A program made the position numbers and the translations under genes. A model generated the notes under the pieces. The model ran no database searches. It was given only the letters and a program-made list of their open reading frames with translations, and was not told the DNA's origin. Shown one piece after another: positions 51,401 to 64,000 of a stretch of 64,000 nucleotides of DNA (positions within the stretch are counted from its first letter, which is position 1; the number at the start of each line of letters is the position of its first letter). The stretch is from Eledone cirrhosa (lineage: Eukaryota; Mollusca; Cephalopoda; Octopoda; Eledonidae): contig OZ024743.1 in NCBI GenBank assembly GCA_964016885.1, positions 175,545,706-175,609,705 on the forward strand, in the 5' to 3' direction.

Positions 51401-54400
51401 CTAACTCAGAACATTCCTATTATTTGGATGTCTAAAAATAAGGATGAAACCATGGTAGAGATATAAGTAAGGTATGTACGCATTTCTTCTAAGTTTAATT
51501 TTACACCTAATTGTGTATGGTTGATGATATATTTAGTCAATTTCTACATGCTGTCGAAAAGTTGGATAAATTCTCGATTGGGACCACCGCGAAGAGGCTA
51601 CGTTCGGTTATTTGTCGAAGATTTCTCCATAAGAGCCTTTCTTCTAATAGCTTGATCTAATTGATTTTTTATATGGTTAATTATGCTAATTAGAAGAAGA
51701 AATAGTATATATTTTATCTGATGATTCTAAAGACATGATTTGTGATATATTGCTCTGATTTTTTAATTTATTAATTCTTCATAGAGCTTAAAAGTGACCA
51801 GTTGCAACATGTGTATATCTATAACTTTATGTATATGTTAACCTTTATATTTAATAATCTCCGAATTCGTTGAGATTAAATTTGGCTGCGCTTTATAGCA
51901 GCAAGCCTACCCGCTGTAAGCAACCAATCACATTCTTTCTGACTTGACCACAGCCACGTAGCGATTCTTAGCCATTTTTGAATCTATTTTCAGCGGGATC
52001 GGATCGAAAAACTAGATGTCTGATTTTGAGTTTGTCTCCTGATGAATCCTAACTCAGGACATTCCTATTATTTGGATGTCTAAAAATAAGGATGAAACCA
52101 TGGTAGAGATATAATTACGGTATGTACGCATTTCTTCTAAGTTTAATTTCACACCTAATTGTGTATGGTTGATAATATATTTAGTCAATTTCTACATGCC
52201 GTCGAAATGTTGGATAAATTCTCGATTGGGGCCACCGCGAGGAGGCTACGTTCGGTTATTTGTCGGAGAATTCTCCATAAGAGCCTTTCTTCTTATAGCT
52301 TGATCTAATTGATTTTTTTATATGGTTAATTATGCTAATTAGAAGAAGAAATAGTATATATTTTATCTGATGATTCTAAAGACATGATTTATGATATATT
52401 GCTCTGATTTTTTAATTTATTAATTCTTCATAGAGCTTAAAAGTGACCAGTTGCAACATGTGTATATCTATAACTTTATGTATATGTTAACCTTTATATT
52501 TAATAATCTCCCGATGCGTTGAGATTAAATTTGGCTGCGCTTTCTAGCAGCAAGCCTACCCTCCGTAAGCAACCAATCACATTCTTTCTGACTTGACCAC
52601 AGCCACGTAGCGATTCTTAGCCATTTTTGAATCTATTTTCGGCGGGATCGGATTGAAAAACTAGATGTCTGATTATGAGTTTGTCTCCTGATGAATCCTA
52701 ACTCAGGACATTCCTATTATTTGGATGTCTAAAAATAAGGATGAAACCATGGTAGAGATATAATTACGGTATGTACGCATTTCTTCTAAGTTTAATTTTA
52801 CACCTAATTGTGTATGGTTGATGATATATTTAGTCAATTTCTACATGCTGTCGAAATGTTGGATAAAGTTTTGTTTGGGGCCACCGCGAAGAGGCTACGT
52901 TCGGTTATTTGTCGGAGATTTCGCCATAAGAGCCTTTCTTCTTATAGCTTGATCTAATTGATTTTTTTATATGGTTAATTATGCTAATTAGAAGAAGAAA
53001 TAGTATATATTTTATCTGATGATTCTAAAGACATGATTTATGATATATTGCTCTGATTTTGTAATTTATTAATTCTTCATGGTGCTTAAAAGTGACCAGT
53101 TGCAACATGTATATATCTATAACTTTATGTATATGTTAACCTTTATATATAATAATCTCCCGATAGGTTGAGATTAGATTTGGCGATAATTGGCTGCGCT
53201 TTCTAGCATCAAGCCTACCCGCCGTAAGCAACCAATCACATTCTTTCTGGCTTGACCACAGCCACATAGCGATTCTTAGACATTTTTGAATCTATTTTCG
53301 GCGGGATCGGATTGAAAAACTAGATGTCTGATTTTGAGTTTGTCTTCTGATGAACCTAACTCAGGACATTCCTATTATTTGGATGCCTAAAAATAAGGAT
53401 GAAACCATGGTAGAGATCTAATTACGGTATGTACGCATTTCTTCTAAGTTTAATTTTACACCTAATTGTGTATGGTTGATGATATATTCAGTCAATTTCT
53501 ACATGCTGTCGAAATGTTGGATAAATTCTCGATTGGGGCCACCGCGAAGAGGCTACGTTCGGTTATTTGTCGGAGATTTCTCCATAAGAGCCTTTCTTCT
53601 TATAGCTTGATCTAATTGATTTTTTATATGGTTAATTATGCTAATTAGAAGAAGAAATAGTATATATTTTATCTGATGATTCTAATGACATGATTTATGA
53701 TATATTGCTCTGATTTTGTAATTTATTAATTCTTCATGGAGCTTAAAAGTGACCAGTTGCAACATGTATATATCTATAACTTTATGTATATGTTAACCTT
53801 TATATTTAATAATCTTCCGAAAGGTTGAGATTAAATTTGGCGATAATTGGCTGCGCTTTCTAGCAGCAAGCCTACCCGCCGTAAGCAAACAATCACATTC
53901 TTTCTGGCTTGACCACAGCCACATAGCGATTCTTAGACATTTTTGAATCTATTTTCGGCGGGATCGGATTGAAAAAATAGATGTCTGATTTTGAGTTTGT
54001 CTCCTGATGAATCTAACTCAGGACATTCCTATTATTTGGATGTCTAAAAATAAGGATGAAACCATGGTAGAGATATAAGTAAGGTATGTACGCATTTCTT
54101 CTAAGTTTAATTTTACACCTAATTGTGTATGGTTGATGATATATTTAGTCAATTTCTACATGTTGTCGAAAAGTTGGATAAATTCTCGATTGGGACCACC
54201 GCGAAGAGGCTACGTTCGGTTATTTGTCGGAGATTTCTCCATAAGAGCCTTTCTTCTAATAGCTTGATTTAATTGATTTTTTATATGGTTAATTATGCTA
54301 ATTAGAAGAAGAAATAGTATATATTTTATCTGATGATTCTAAAGACATGATTTGTGATATATTGCTCTGATTTTTTAATTTATTATTTCTTCATAGAGCT

Positions 54401-57400
54401 TAAAAGTGACCAGTTGCAACATGTATATATCTATAACTTTATGTATATGTTAACCTTTATATTTAATAATCTCCGAATTCGTTGAGATTAAATTTGGTTG
54501 CGCTATATAGCAGCAAGCCTACCCTCCGTAAGCAACCAATCACATTCTTTCTGACTTGACCACAGCCACGTAGCGATTCTTAGCCATTTTTGAATCTATT
54601 TTCGGCGGGATCGGATTGAAAAAATAGATGTCTGATTTTGAGTTTGTCTCCTGATGAATCTAACTCAGGACATTCCTATTATTTGGATGTCTAAAAATAA
54701 GGATGAAACCATGGTAGAGATATAAGTAAGGTATGTACGCATTTCTTCTAAGTTTAATTTCACACCTAATTGTGTATGGTTGATAATATATTTAGTCAAT
54801 TTCTACATGCTGTCGAAATGTTGGATAAATTCTCGTTTGGGGCCACCGCGAAGAGGCTACGTTCGGTTATTTGTCGGAAATTTCGCCATAAGAGCCTTTC
54901 TTCTTATAGCTTGATCTAATTGATTTTTTTATATGGTTAATTATGCTAATTAGAAGAAGAAATAGTATATATTTTATCTGATGATTCTAAAGACATGATT
55001 TATGATATATTGCTCTGATTTTGTAATTTATTAATTCTTCATGGTGCTTAAAAGTGACCAGTTGCAACATGTATATATCTATAACTTTATGTATATGTTA
55101 ACCTTTATATTTAATAATCTCCCGATAGGTTGAGATTAAATTTGGCGATAATTGGCTGCGCTTTCTAGCAGCAAGCCTACCCGCCGTAAGCAACCAATCA
55201 CATTCTTTCTGGCTTGACCACAGCCACATAGCGATTGTTAGACATTTTTGAATCTATTTTCGGCGGGATCGGATTGAAAAAATAGATGTCTGATTTTGAG
55301 TTTGTCTCCTGATGAATCTAACTCAGAACATTCCTATTATTTGGATGTCTAAAAATAAGGATGAAACCATGGTAGAGATATAAGTAAGGTATGTACGCAT
55401 TTCTTCTAAGTTTAATTTTACACCTAATTGTGTATGGTTGATGATATATTTAGTCAATTTCTACATGCTGTCGAAAAGTTGGATAAATTCTCGATTGGGA
55501 CCACCGCGAAGAGGCTACGTTCGGTTATTTGTCGAAGATTTCTCCATAAGAGCCTTTCTTCTAATAGCTTGATCTAATTGATTTTTTATATGGTTAATTA
55601 TGCTAATTAGAAGAAGAAATAGTATATATTTTATCTGATGATTCTAAAGACATGATTTGTGATATATTGCTCTGATTTTTTAATTTATTAATTCTTCATA
55701 GAGCTTAAAAGTGACCAGTTGCAACATGTGTATATCTATAACTTTATGTATATGTTAACCTTTATATTTAATAATCTCCCGATGCGTTGAGATTAAATTT
55801 GGCTGCGCTTTCTAGCAGCAAGCCTACCCTCCGTAAGCAACCAATCACATTCTTTCTGACTTGACCACAGCCACGTAGCGATTCTTAGCCATTTTTGAAT
55901 CTATTTTCGGCGGGATCGGATTGAAAAACTAGATGACTGATTTTGAGTTTGTCGCCTGATGAATCCAAACTCAGGACATTCCTATTATTTGGATGTCTAA
56001 AAATAAGGATGAAACCATGGTAGAGATATAATTACGGTATGTACGCATATCTTCTAATTTTAATTTTACACCTAATTGTGTATGGTTGATGATATATTTA
56101 GTTAATTTCTACATGCTGTCGAAATGTTGGATAAATTCTCGTTTGGGGCCACCGCGAAGAGGCTACGTTCGGTTATTTGTCGGAAATTTCGCCATAAGAG
56201 CCTTTCTTCTTATAGCTTGATCTAATTGATTTTTTTATATGGTTAATTATGCTAATTAGAAGAAGAAATAGTATATATTTTATCTGATGATTCTAAAGAC
56301 ATGATTTATGATATATTGCTCTGATTTTGTAATTTATTAATTCTTCATGGTGCTTAAAAGTGACCAGTTGCAACATGTATATATCTATAACTTTATGTAT
56401 ATGTTAACCTTTATATTTAATAATCTCCCGATAGGTTGAGATTAAATTTGGCGATAATTGGCTGCGCTTTCTAGCAGCAAGCCTACCCGCCGTAAGCAAC
56501 CAATCACATTCTTTCTGGCTTGACCACAGCCACATAGCGATTCTTAGCCATTTTTGAATCTATTTTCGGCGGGATCGGATTGAAAAACTAGATGTCTGAT
56601 TTTGAGTTTGTCGCCTGATGAATCCTAACACAGGACATTCCTATTATTTGGATGTCTAAAAATAAGGATGAAACCATGGTAGAGATATAATTACGGTATG
56701 TACGCATTTCTTCTAAGTTTAATTTTACACCTAATTGTGTATGGTTGATGATATATTTAGTCCATTTCTATGCTGTCGAAATGTTGGATAATTTCTCGAT
56801 TGGGGCCACCGCGAAGAGGCTACGTTCGGTTATTTGTCGGAGATTTCTCCATAAGAGCCTTTCTTCTTATAGCTTGATCTAATTGATTTTTTATATGGTT
56901 AATTATGCTAATTAGAAGAAGAAATAGTATATATTTTATCTGATGATTCTAATGACATGATTTATGATATATTGCTCTGATTTTGTAATTTATTAATTCT
57001 TCATAGAGCTTAAAAGTGACCAGTTGCAACATTTATATATCTATAACTTTATGTATATGTTAACGTTTATATTTAATAATCTCCCGAAAGGTTGAGATTA
57101 AATTTGGCGATAATTGGCTGCGCTTTCTAGCAGCAAGCCTACCCGCCGTAAGCAACTAATCACATTCTTTCTGGCTTGACCACAGCCACATAGCGATTCT
57201 TAGACATTTTTGAATCTATTTTCGGCGGGATCGGATTGAAAAAATAGATGTCTGATTTTCAGTTTGTCTCCTGATGAATCTAACTCAGGACATTCCTATT
57301 ATTTGGATGTCTAAAAATAAGGATGAAACCATGGTAGAGATATAATTACGGTATGTACGCATTTCTTCTAAGTTTAATTTTACACCTAATTGTGTATGGT

Positions 57401-60400
57401 TGATGATATATTTAGTCAATTTCTACATGCTGTCGAAATGTTGGATAAATTCTCGATTGGGACCACCGCGAAGAGGCTACGTTCGGTTATTTGTCGGAGA
57501 TTTCTCCATAAGAGCCTTTCTTCTAATAGATTGATCTAATTGATTTTTTATATGGTTAATTATGCTAATTAGAAGAAGAAATAGTATATATTTTATCTGA
57601 TGATTCTAAAGACATGATTTATGATATATTGCTCTGATTTTTTAATTTATTATTTCTTCATAGAGCTTAAAAGTGACCAGTTGCAACATGTATATATCTA
57701 TAACTTTATGTATATGTTAACCTTTATATTTAATAATCTCCGAATGCGTTGAGATTAAATTTGTCTGCGCTTTCTAGCTAGAAGCCTACCCGTTGTAAGC
57801 AACCAATCACATTCATTCTGACTTGACCACAGCCACGTAGCGATTCTTAGCCATTTTTGAATCTATTTTCGGCGGGATCGGATTGAAAATCTAGATGTCT
57901 GATTTTGAGTTTGTCTCCTGATGAATCCTAACTCAGGACATTCCTATTATTTGGATGTCTAAAAATAAGGATGAAACCCTGGTAGAGATATAATTACGGT
58001 ATGTACGCATATCTTCTAATTTTAATTTTACACCTAATTGTGTATGGTTGATGATATATTTAGTCAATTTCTACATGCTGTCGAAATGTTGGATAAATTC
58101 TCGATTGGGGCCACCGCGAAGAGGCTACGTCCGGTTATTTGTCGGAGATTTCTCCATAAGAGCCTTTCTTCTTATAGCTTGATCTAATTGATTTTTTATA
58201 TGGTTAATTATGCTAATTAGAAGAAGAAATAGTATATATTTTATCTGATGATTCTAAAGACATGATTTATGATATATTGCTCTGATTTTTTAATTTATTA
58301 TTTCTTCATAGAGCTTAAAAGTGACCAGTTGCAACATGTATATATCTATAACTTTATGTATATGTTAACCTTTATATTTAATAATCTCCCAATGCGTTGA
58401 GATTAAATTTGGCTGCGCTTTCTAGCAGCAAGCCTACCCGCTGTAAGCAACCAATCACATTCTTTCTGACTTGACCACAGCCACGTAGCGATTCTTAGCC
58501 ATTTTTTAATCTATTTTCGGCGGGATCGGATTGAAAAACTAGATGTCTGATTATGAGTTTGTCTCCTGATGAATCCTAACTCAGGACATTCCTATTATTT
58601 GGATGTCTAAAAATAAGGATGAAACCATGGTAGAGATATAATTACGGTATGTACGCATTTCTTCTAAGTTCAATTTTACACCTAATTGAGTATGGTTGAT
58701 GATATATTTAGTCAATTTCTACATGCTGTCGAAATGTTGGATAAATTTATGTTTGGGGCCACCGCGAAGAGGCTACGTTCGGTTATTTGTCGGAGATTTC
58801 GCCATAAGAGCCTTTCTTCTTATAGCTTGATCTAATTGATTTTTTTATATGGTTAATTATGCTAATTAGAAGAAGAAATAGTATATATTTTATCTGATGA
58901 TTCTAAAGACATGATTTATGATATATTGCTCTGATTTTGTAATTTATTAATTCTTCATGGTGCTTAAAAGTGACCAGTTGCAACATGTATATATCTATAA
59001 CTTTATGTATATGTTAACCTTTATATTTAATAATCTTCCGAAAGGTTGAGATTAAATTTGGCGATAATTGGCTGAGCTTTCTAGCAGCAAGCCTACCCGC
59101 CGTAAGCAAACAATCACATTCTTTCTGGCTTAACCACAGCCACATAGCGATACTTAGACATTTTTGAATCTATTTTCGGCGGGATCGGATTGAAAAAATA
59201 GATGTCTGATTTTGAGTTTGTCTCCTGATGAATCTAACTCAGGACATTCCTATTATTTGGATGTCTAAAAATAAGGATGAAACCATGGTAGAGATATAAT
59301 TACGGTATGTACGCATTTCTTCTGAGTTTAATTTTACACCTAATTGTGTATGGTTGATGATATATTTAGTCAATTTCTACATGCTGTCGAAATGTTGGAT
59401 AAATTCTCGATTGGGACCACCGCGAAGAGGCTACGTTCGGTTATTTGTCGGAGATTCCTCCATAAGAGCCTTTCTTCTAATAGCTTGATCTAATTGATTT
59501 TTTATATGCTTAATTATGCTAATTAGAAGAAGAAATAGTATATATTTTATCTGATGATTCTAAAGACATGATTTGTGATATATTGCTCTGATTTTTTCAT
59601 TTATTAATTCTTCATAGAGCTTAAAAGTGACCAGTTGCAACATGTGTATATCTATAACTTTATGTATATGTTAACCTTTATATTTAATAATCTCCCGATG
59701 CGTTGAGATTAAATTTGGCTGCGCTTTCTAGCAGCAAGCCTACCCTCCGTAAGCAACCAATCACATTCTTTCTGACTTGACCACAGCCACGTAGCGATTC
59801 TTAGCCATTTTTGAATCTATTTTCGGCGGGATCGGATTGAAAAACTAGATGACTGATTTTGAGTTTGTCGCCTGATGAATCCAAACTCAGGACATTCCTA
59901 TTATTTGGATGTCTAAAAGTAAGGATGAAACCATGGTAGAGATATAATTACGGTATGTACGCATATCTTCTAATTTTAATTTTACACCTAATTGTGTATG
60001 GTTGATGATATATTTAGTTAATTTCTACATGCTGTCGAAATGTTGGATAAATTCTCGTTTGGGGCCACCGCGAAGAGGCTACGTTCGGTTATTTGTCGGA
60101 AATTTCGCCATAAGAGCCTTTCTTCTTATAGCTTGATCTAATTGATTTTTTTATATGGTTAATTATGCTAATTAGAAGAAGAAATAGTATATATTTTATC
60201 TGATGATTCTAAAGACATGATTTATGATATATTGCTCTGATTTTGTAATTTATTAATTCTTCATGGTGCTTAAAAGTGACCAGTTGCAACATGTATATAT
60301 CTATAACTTTATGTATATGTTAACCTTTATATTTAATAATCTCCCGATAGGTTGAGATTAAATTTGGCGATAATTGGCTGCGCTTTCTAGCAGCAAGCCT

Positions 60401-63400
60401 ACCCGCCGTAAGCAACCAATCACATTCTTTCTGGCTTAACCACAGCCACATAGCGATTCTTAGCCATTTTTGAATCTATTTTCGGCGGGATCGGATTGAA
60501 AAACTAGATGTCTGATTTTGAGTTTGTCGCCTGATGAATCCTAACACAGGACATTCCTATTATTTGGATGTCTAAAAATAAGGATGAAACCATGGTAGAG
60601 ATATAATTACGGTATGTACGCATTTCTTCTAAGTTTAATTTTACACCTAATTGTGTATGGTTGATGATATATTTAGTCCATTTCTATGCTGTCGAAATGT
60701 TGGATAATTTCTCGATTGGGGCCACCGCGAAGAGGCTACGTTCGGTTATTTGTCGGAGATTTCTCCATAAGAGCCTTTCTTCTTATAGCTTGATCTAATT
60801 GATTTTTTATATGGTTAATTATGCTAATTAGAAGAAGAAATTATATATATTTTATCTGATGATTCTAAAGACATGATTTATGATATATTGCTCTGATTTT
60901 TTAATTTATTATTTCTTCATAGAGCTTAAAAGTGACCAGTTGCAACATGTATATATCTATAACTTTATGTATATGTTAACCTTTATATTTAATAATCTCC
61001 GAATGCGTTGCGATTAAATTTGTCTGCGCTTTCTAGCTAGAAGCCTACCCGTTGTAAGCAACCAATCACATTCATTCTGACTTGACCACAGCCACGTAGC
61101 GATTCTTAGCCATTTTTGAATCTATTTTCGGCGGGATCGGATTGAAAATCTAGATGTCTGATTTTGAGTTTGTCTCCTGATGAATCTAACTCAGGACATT
61201 CCTATTATTTGGATGTCTAAAAATAAGGATGAAACCATGGTAGAGATATAATTACGGTATGTACGCATTTCTTCTAAGTCTAATTTTACACCTAATTGTG
61301 TATGGTTGATGATATATTTAGTCAATTTCTACATGCTGTCGAAATGTTGGATAAATTCTCGATTGGGGCCACCGCGAAGAGGCTACGTCCGGTTATTTGT
61401 CGGAGATTTCTCCATAAGAGCCTTTCTTCTTATAGCTTGATCTAATTGATTTTTTTATATGGTTAATCATGCTAATTAGAAGAAGAAATAGTATATATTT
61501 TATCTGATGATTCTAAAGACATGATTTATGATATATTGCTCTGATTTTTTAATTTATTAATTCTTCATAGAGCTTAAAAGTGACCAGTTGCAACATGTGT
61601 ATATCTATAACTTTATGTATATGTTAACATTTATATTTAATAATCTCCCGATGCGTTGAGATTAAATTTGGCTGCGCTTTCTAGCAGCAAGCCTACCCTC
61701 CGTAAGCAACCAATCACATTCTTTCTGACTTGACCACAGCCACGTAGCGATTCTTAGCCATTTTTGAAACTATTTTCGGCGGGATCGGATTGAAAAACTA
61801 GATGACTGATTTTGAGTTTGTCGCCTGATGAATCCGAACTCAGGACATTCCTATTATTTGGATGTCTAAAAATAAGGATTAAACCATGGTAGAGATATAA
61901 TTACGGTATGTACGCATATCTTCTAATTTTAATTTTACACCTAATTGTGTATGGTTGATGATATATTTAGTTAATTTCTACATGCTATCGAAATGTTGGA
62001 TAAATTCTCGTTTGGGGCCACCGCGAAGAGGCTACGTTCGGTTATTTGTCGGAGATTTCTCCATAAGAGCCTTTCTTCTTATAGCTTCATCTAATTGATT
62101 TTTTATATGGTTAATTATGCTAATTAGAAGAAGAAATAGTATATATTTTATCTGATGATTCTAAAGACATGATTGATGATATATTGCTCTGATTTTGTAA
62201 TTTATTAATTCTTCATGGAGCTTAAAAGTGACCAGTTGCAACATGTATATATCTATAACTTTATGTATATGTTAACCTTTATATTTAATAATCTCCCGAT
62301 AGGTTGAGATTAAATTTGGCGATAATTGGCTGCGCTTTCTAGCAGCAAGCCTACCCGCCGTAAGCAACCAATCACATTCTTTCTGGCTTGACCACAGCCA
62401 CAGAGCGATTCTTAGACATTTTTGAATCTATTTTCGGCGGGATCGGATTGAAAAAATAGATGTCTGATTTTGAGTTTGTCTCCTGATGAATCTAACTCAG
62501 GACATTCCTATTATTTGGATGTCTAAAAATAAGGATGAAACCATGGTAGAGATATAATTACGGTATGTACGCATTTCTTCTAAGTTTAATTTTACACCTA
62601 ATTGTGTATGGTTGATGATATATTTAGTCAATTTCTACATGCTGTCGAAATGTTGGATAAATTCTCGATTGGGACCACCACGAAGAGGCTACGTTCGGTT
62701 ATTTGTCGGAGATTTCTCCATAAGAGCCTTTCTTCTAATAGCTTGATCTAATTGATTTTTTATATGGTTAATTATGCTAATTAGAAGAAGAAATAGTATA
62801 TATTTTATCTGATGATTCTAAAGACATGATTGATGATATATTGCTCTGATTTTTTAAATTATTATTTCTTCATAGAGCTTAAAAGTGACCAGTTGCAACA
62901 TGTGTATATCTATAACTTTATGTATATGTTAACCTTTATATTTAATAATCTCCCGATGCGTTGAGATTAAATTTGGCTGCGCTTTCTAGCAGCAAGCCTA
63001 CCCTCCGTAAGCAACCAATCACATTCTTTCTGACTTGACCACAGCCACGTAGCGACTCTTAGCCATTTTTGAATCTATTTTCGGCGGGATCGGATTGAAA
63101 AACTAGATGACTGATTTTGAGTTTGTCGCCTGATGAATCCTAACTCAGGACATTCCTATTATTTGGATGTCTAAAAATAAGGATGAAACCATGGTAGAGA
63201 TATAATTACGGTATGTACGCATATCTTCTAATTTTAATTTTACACCTAATTGTGTATGGTTCATGATATATTTAGTTAATTTCTACATGCTGTCGAAATG
63301 TTGGATAAATTCTCGTTTGGGGCCACCGCGAAGAGGCTACGTTCGGTTATTTGTCGGAAATTTCGCCATAAGAGCCTTTCTTCTTATAGCTTGATCTAAT

Positions 63401-64000
63401 TGATTTTTTTATATGGTTAATTATGCTAATTAGAAGAAGAAATAGTATATATTTTATCTGATGATTCTAAAGACATGATTTATGATATATTGCTCTGATT
63501 TTGTAATTTATTAATTCTTCATGGTGCTTAAAAGTGACCAGTTGCAACATGTATATATCTATAACTTTATGTATATGTTAACCTTTATATTTAATAATCT
63601 CCCGATAGGTTGAGCTTAAATTTGGCGATAATTGGCTGCGCTTTCTAGCAGAAAGCCTACCCGCCGTAAGCAACCAATCACATTCTTTCTGGCTTGACCA
63701 CAGCCACGTAGCCATTCTTAGCCGTTTTTGAATCTATTTTCGGCGGGATCGGATTGAAAAACTAGATGTCTGATTTTGAGTTTGTCGCCTGATGAATCCT
63801 AACACAGGACATTCCTATTATTTGGATGTCTAAAAATAAGGATGAAACCATGGTAGAAATATAATTACGGTATGTACGCATTTCTTCTAAGTTTAATTTT
63901 ACACCTAATTGTGTATGGTTGATGATATACTTAGTCCATTTCTATGCTGTCGAAATGTTGGATAATTTCTCGATTGGGGCCACCGCGAAGAGGCTACGTT

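Larger units (their letters stand above)
26559..63865 (+). ncRNA. Hammerhead ribozyme (type I), one per satellite monomer
   Basis: The consensus on the + strand reads GTCTC (stem I 5'), CTGATGA (core), ATCCT ... AGGAT (stem II base, with an inner hairpin GACATTCC / GGATGTC and loop TATTATTT), GAAA (core), then ACCATGGT (stem III), with cleavage triplet GTA, then GAGAT (stem I 3'). Starts of the block: 26559, 27216, 27868, 28527, 29186, 29845, 30503, 31159, 31807, 32466, 33125, 33782, 34428, 35076, 35735, 36382, 37040, 37696, 38343, 38991, 39650, 40297, 40946, 41595, 42244, 42903, 43559, 44206, 44865, 45512, 46161, 46820, 47468, 48117, 48776, 49433, 50080, 50728, 51387, 52034, 52683, 53342, 53999, 54646, 55304, 55951, 56610, 57266, 57913, 58561, 59220, 59867, 60526, 61172, 61820, 62478, 63125, 63784. 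Known role of the family: self-cleavage of multimeric transcripts. Caveats are an A-U pair at position 10.1-11.1, where G-C is usual, and a very short stem III. Confidence 0.9.
25932..64000 (+). repeat. Satellite DNA array, about 59 monomers of 646-660 bp
   Basis: One tandem array fills the last 38 kb and continues past the window. Spacing between equivalent points falls into two classes, about 647-649 and 656-660 bp. The difference is mainly a 10-base deletion between short TTGG direct repeats (TTTGGCGATAATTGGCTG versus TTTGGCTG). Constant landmarks are GACCAGTTGCAAC, GGCTGCGCTTTCTAGCAGCA (a small hairpin), GGAGATTTCTCC (a hairpin), GCCACCGCGAAGAGGC and the hammerhead block. Blocks of several monomers recur at fixed offsets: 3,280 bp near 28.6-34.2 kb, 4,566 bp (47.3-50.3 versus 51.9-54.8 kb), and 19,570 bp (36.4-40.3 versus 56.0-59.9 kb). 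No protein frame is conserved. The bulk is AT-rich. Confidence 0.97.

Noticed and set aside
25932..64000. Tandem array as a CRISPR array
   Set aside because: Repeat units are ~650 bp and contiguous, with no short repeat-spacer pattern and no cas genes; the genome is animal.

Overview
This window looks like intergenic, repeat-dominated DNA from a coleoid cephalopod, most likely octopus-like. The best organism evidence is the set of tRNA-derived SINEs at about 8.3-9.0 kb, 13.9 kb and 22.7 kb. They share the body and 3' tail I associate with cephalopod SINEs (the pyrimidine-rich tail after 'aggccttgtgcc'-type sequence). CA/TA/GA microsatellites, Tx1-like and RTE-like LINEs, a mariner and a Helitron fit this. 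I found no intact host gene, rRNA, tRNA gene or CRISPR array. Nearly all open frames are microsatellite translations or decayed transposon pieces.

Layout. 1-6.4 kb: a foldback repeat, a LINE 3' tail, a pyrimidine-rich minisatellite, and a 5'-truncated Tx1-like LINE (3435-6268, +) set inside a (TA)n tract whose flanking ~65-bp motif occurs on both sides. 6.4-12.7 kb: a 176-bp foldback, an internally deleted mariner (6882-7740), a head-to-tail train of SINEs (8310-8995), a non-autonomous Helitron (9529-10470), an inverted-repeat element and small hairpins. 12.7-18.5 kb: a dispersed LINE-derived repeat, 1.5 kb of CA-rich satellite-like sequence, long TA and GA tracts, and a 900-bp near-perfect palindrome made of two inverted candidate solo LTRs. 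18.5-22.4 kb: a decayed APE-type LINE on the minus strand with endonuclease, reverse transcriptase and C-terminal C2H2 fingers. 22.4-25.7 kb: a SINE, triplet repeats, and an inverted-repeat element of about 720 bp.

25.7-64 kb is a single satellite array of about 59 monomers, in two length classes (about 647-649 and 656-660 bp). It begins with an inverted 223-bp fragment and runs off the right edge of the window. It carries nested segmental duplications (offsets of 3,280, 4,566 and 19,570 bp).

The main discovery is that nearly every monomer carries, on the + strand, the complete core of a type I hammerhead self-cleaving ribozyme. The parts are CTGATGA, a two-part stem II, GAAA, a minimal stem III, a GTA cleavage triplet, and a stem I of TCTC/GAGA. 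The stem III strand is the palindrome ACCATGGT, which predicts that the ribozyme acts as a dimer (double hammerhead). If the array is transcribed, it should yield ~650-nt monomer RNAs, possibly circles, as in the newt, schistosome and cave-cricket ribozyme satellites and in metazoan retrozymes. Copies with damaged stems or core bases are mixed with apparently intact ones, giving a natural mutant series.
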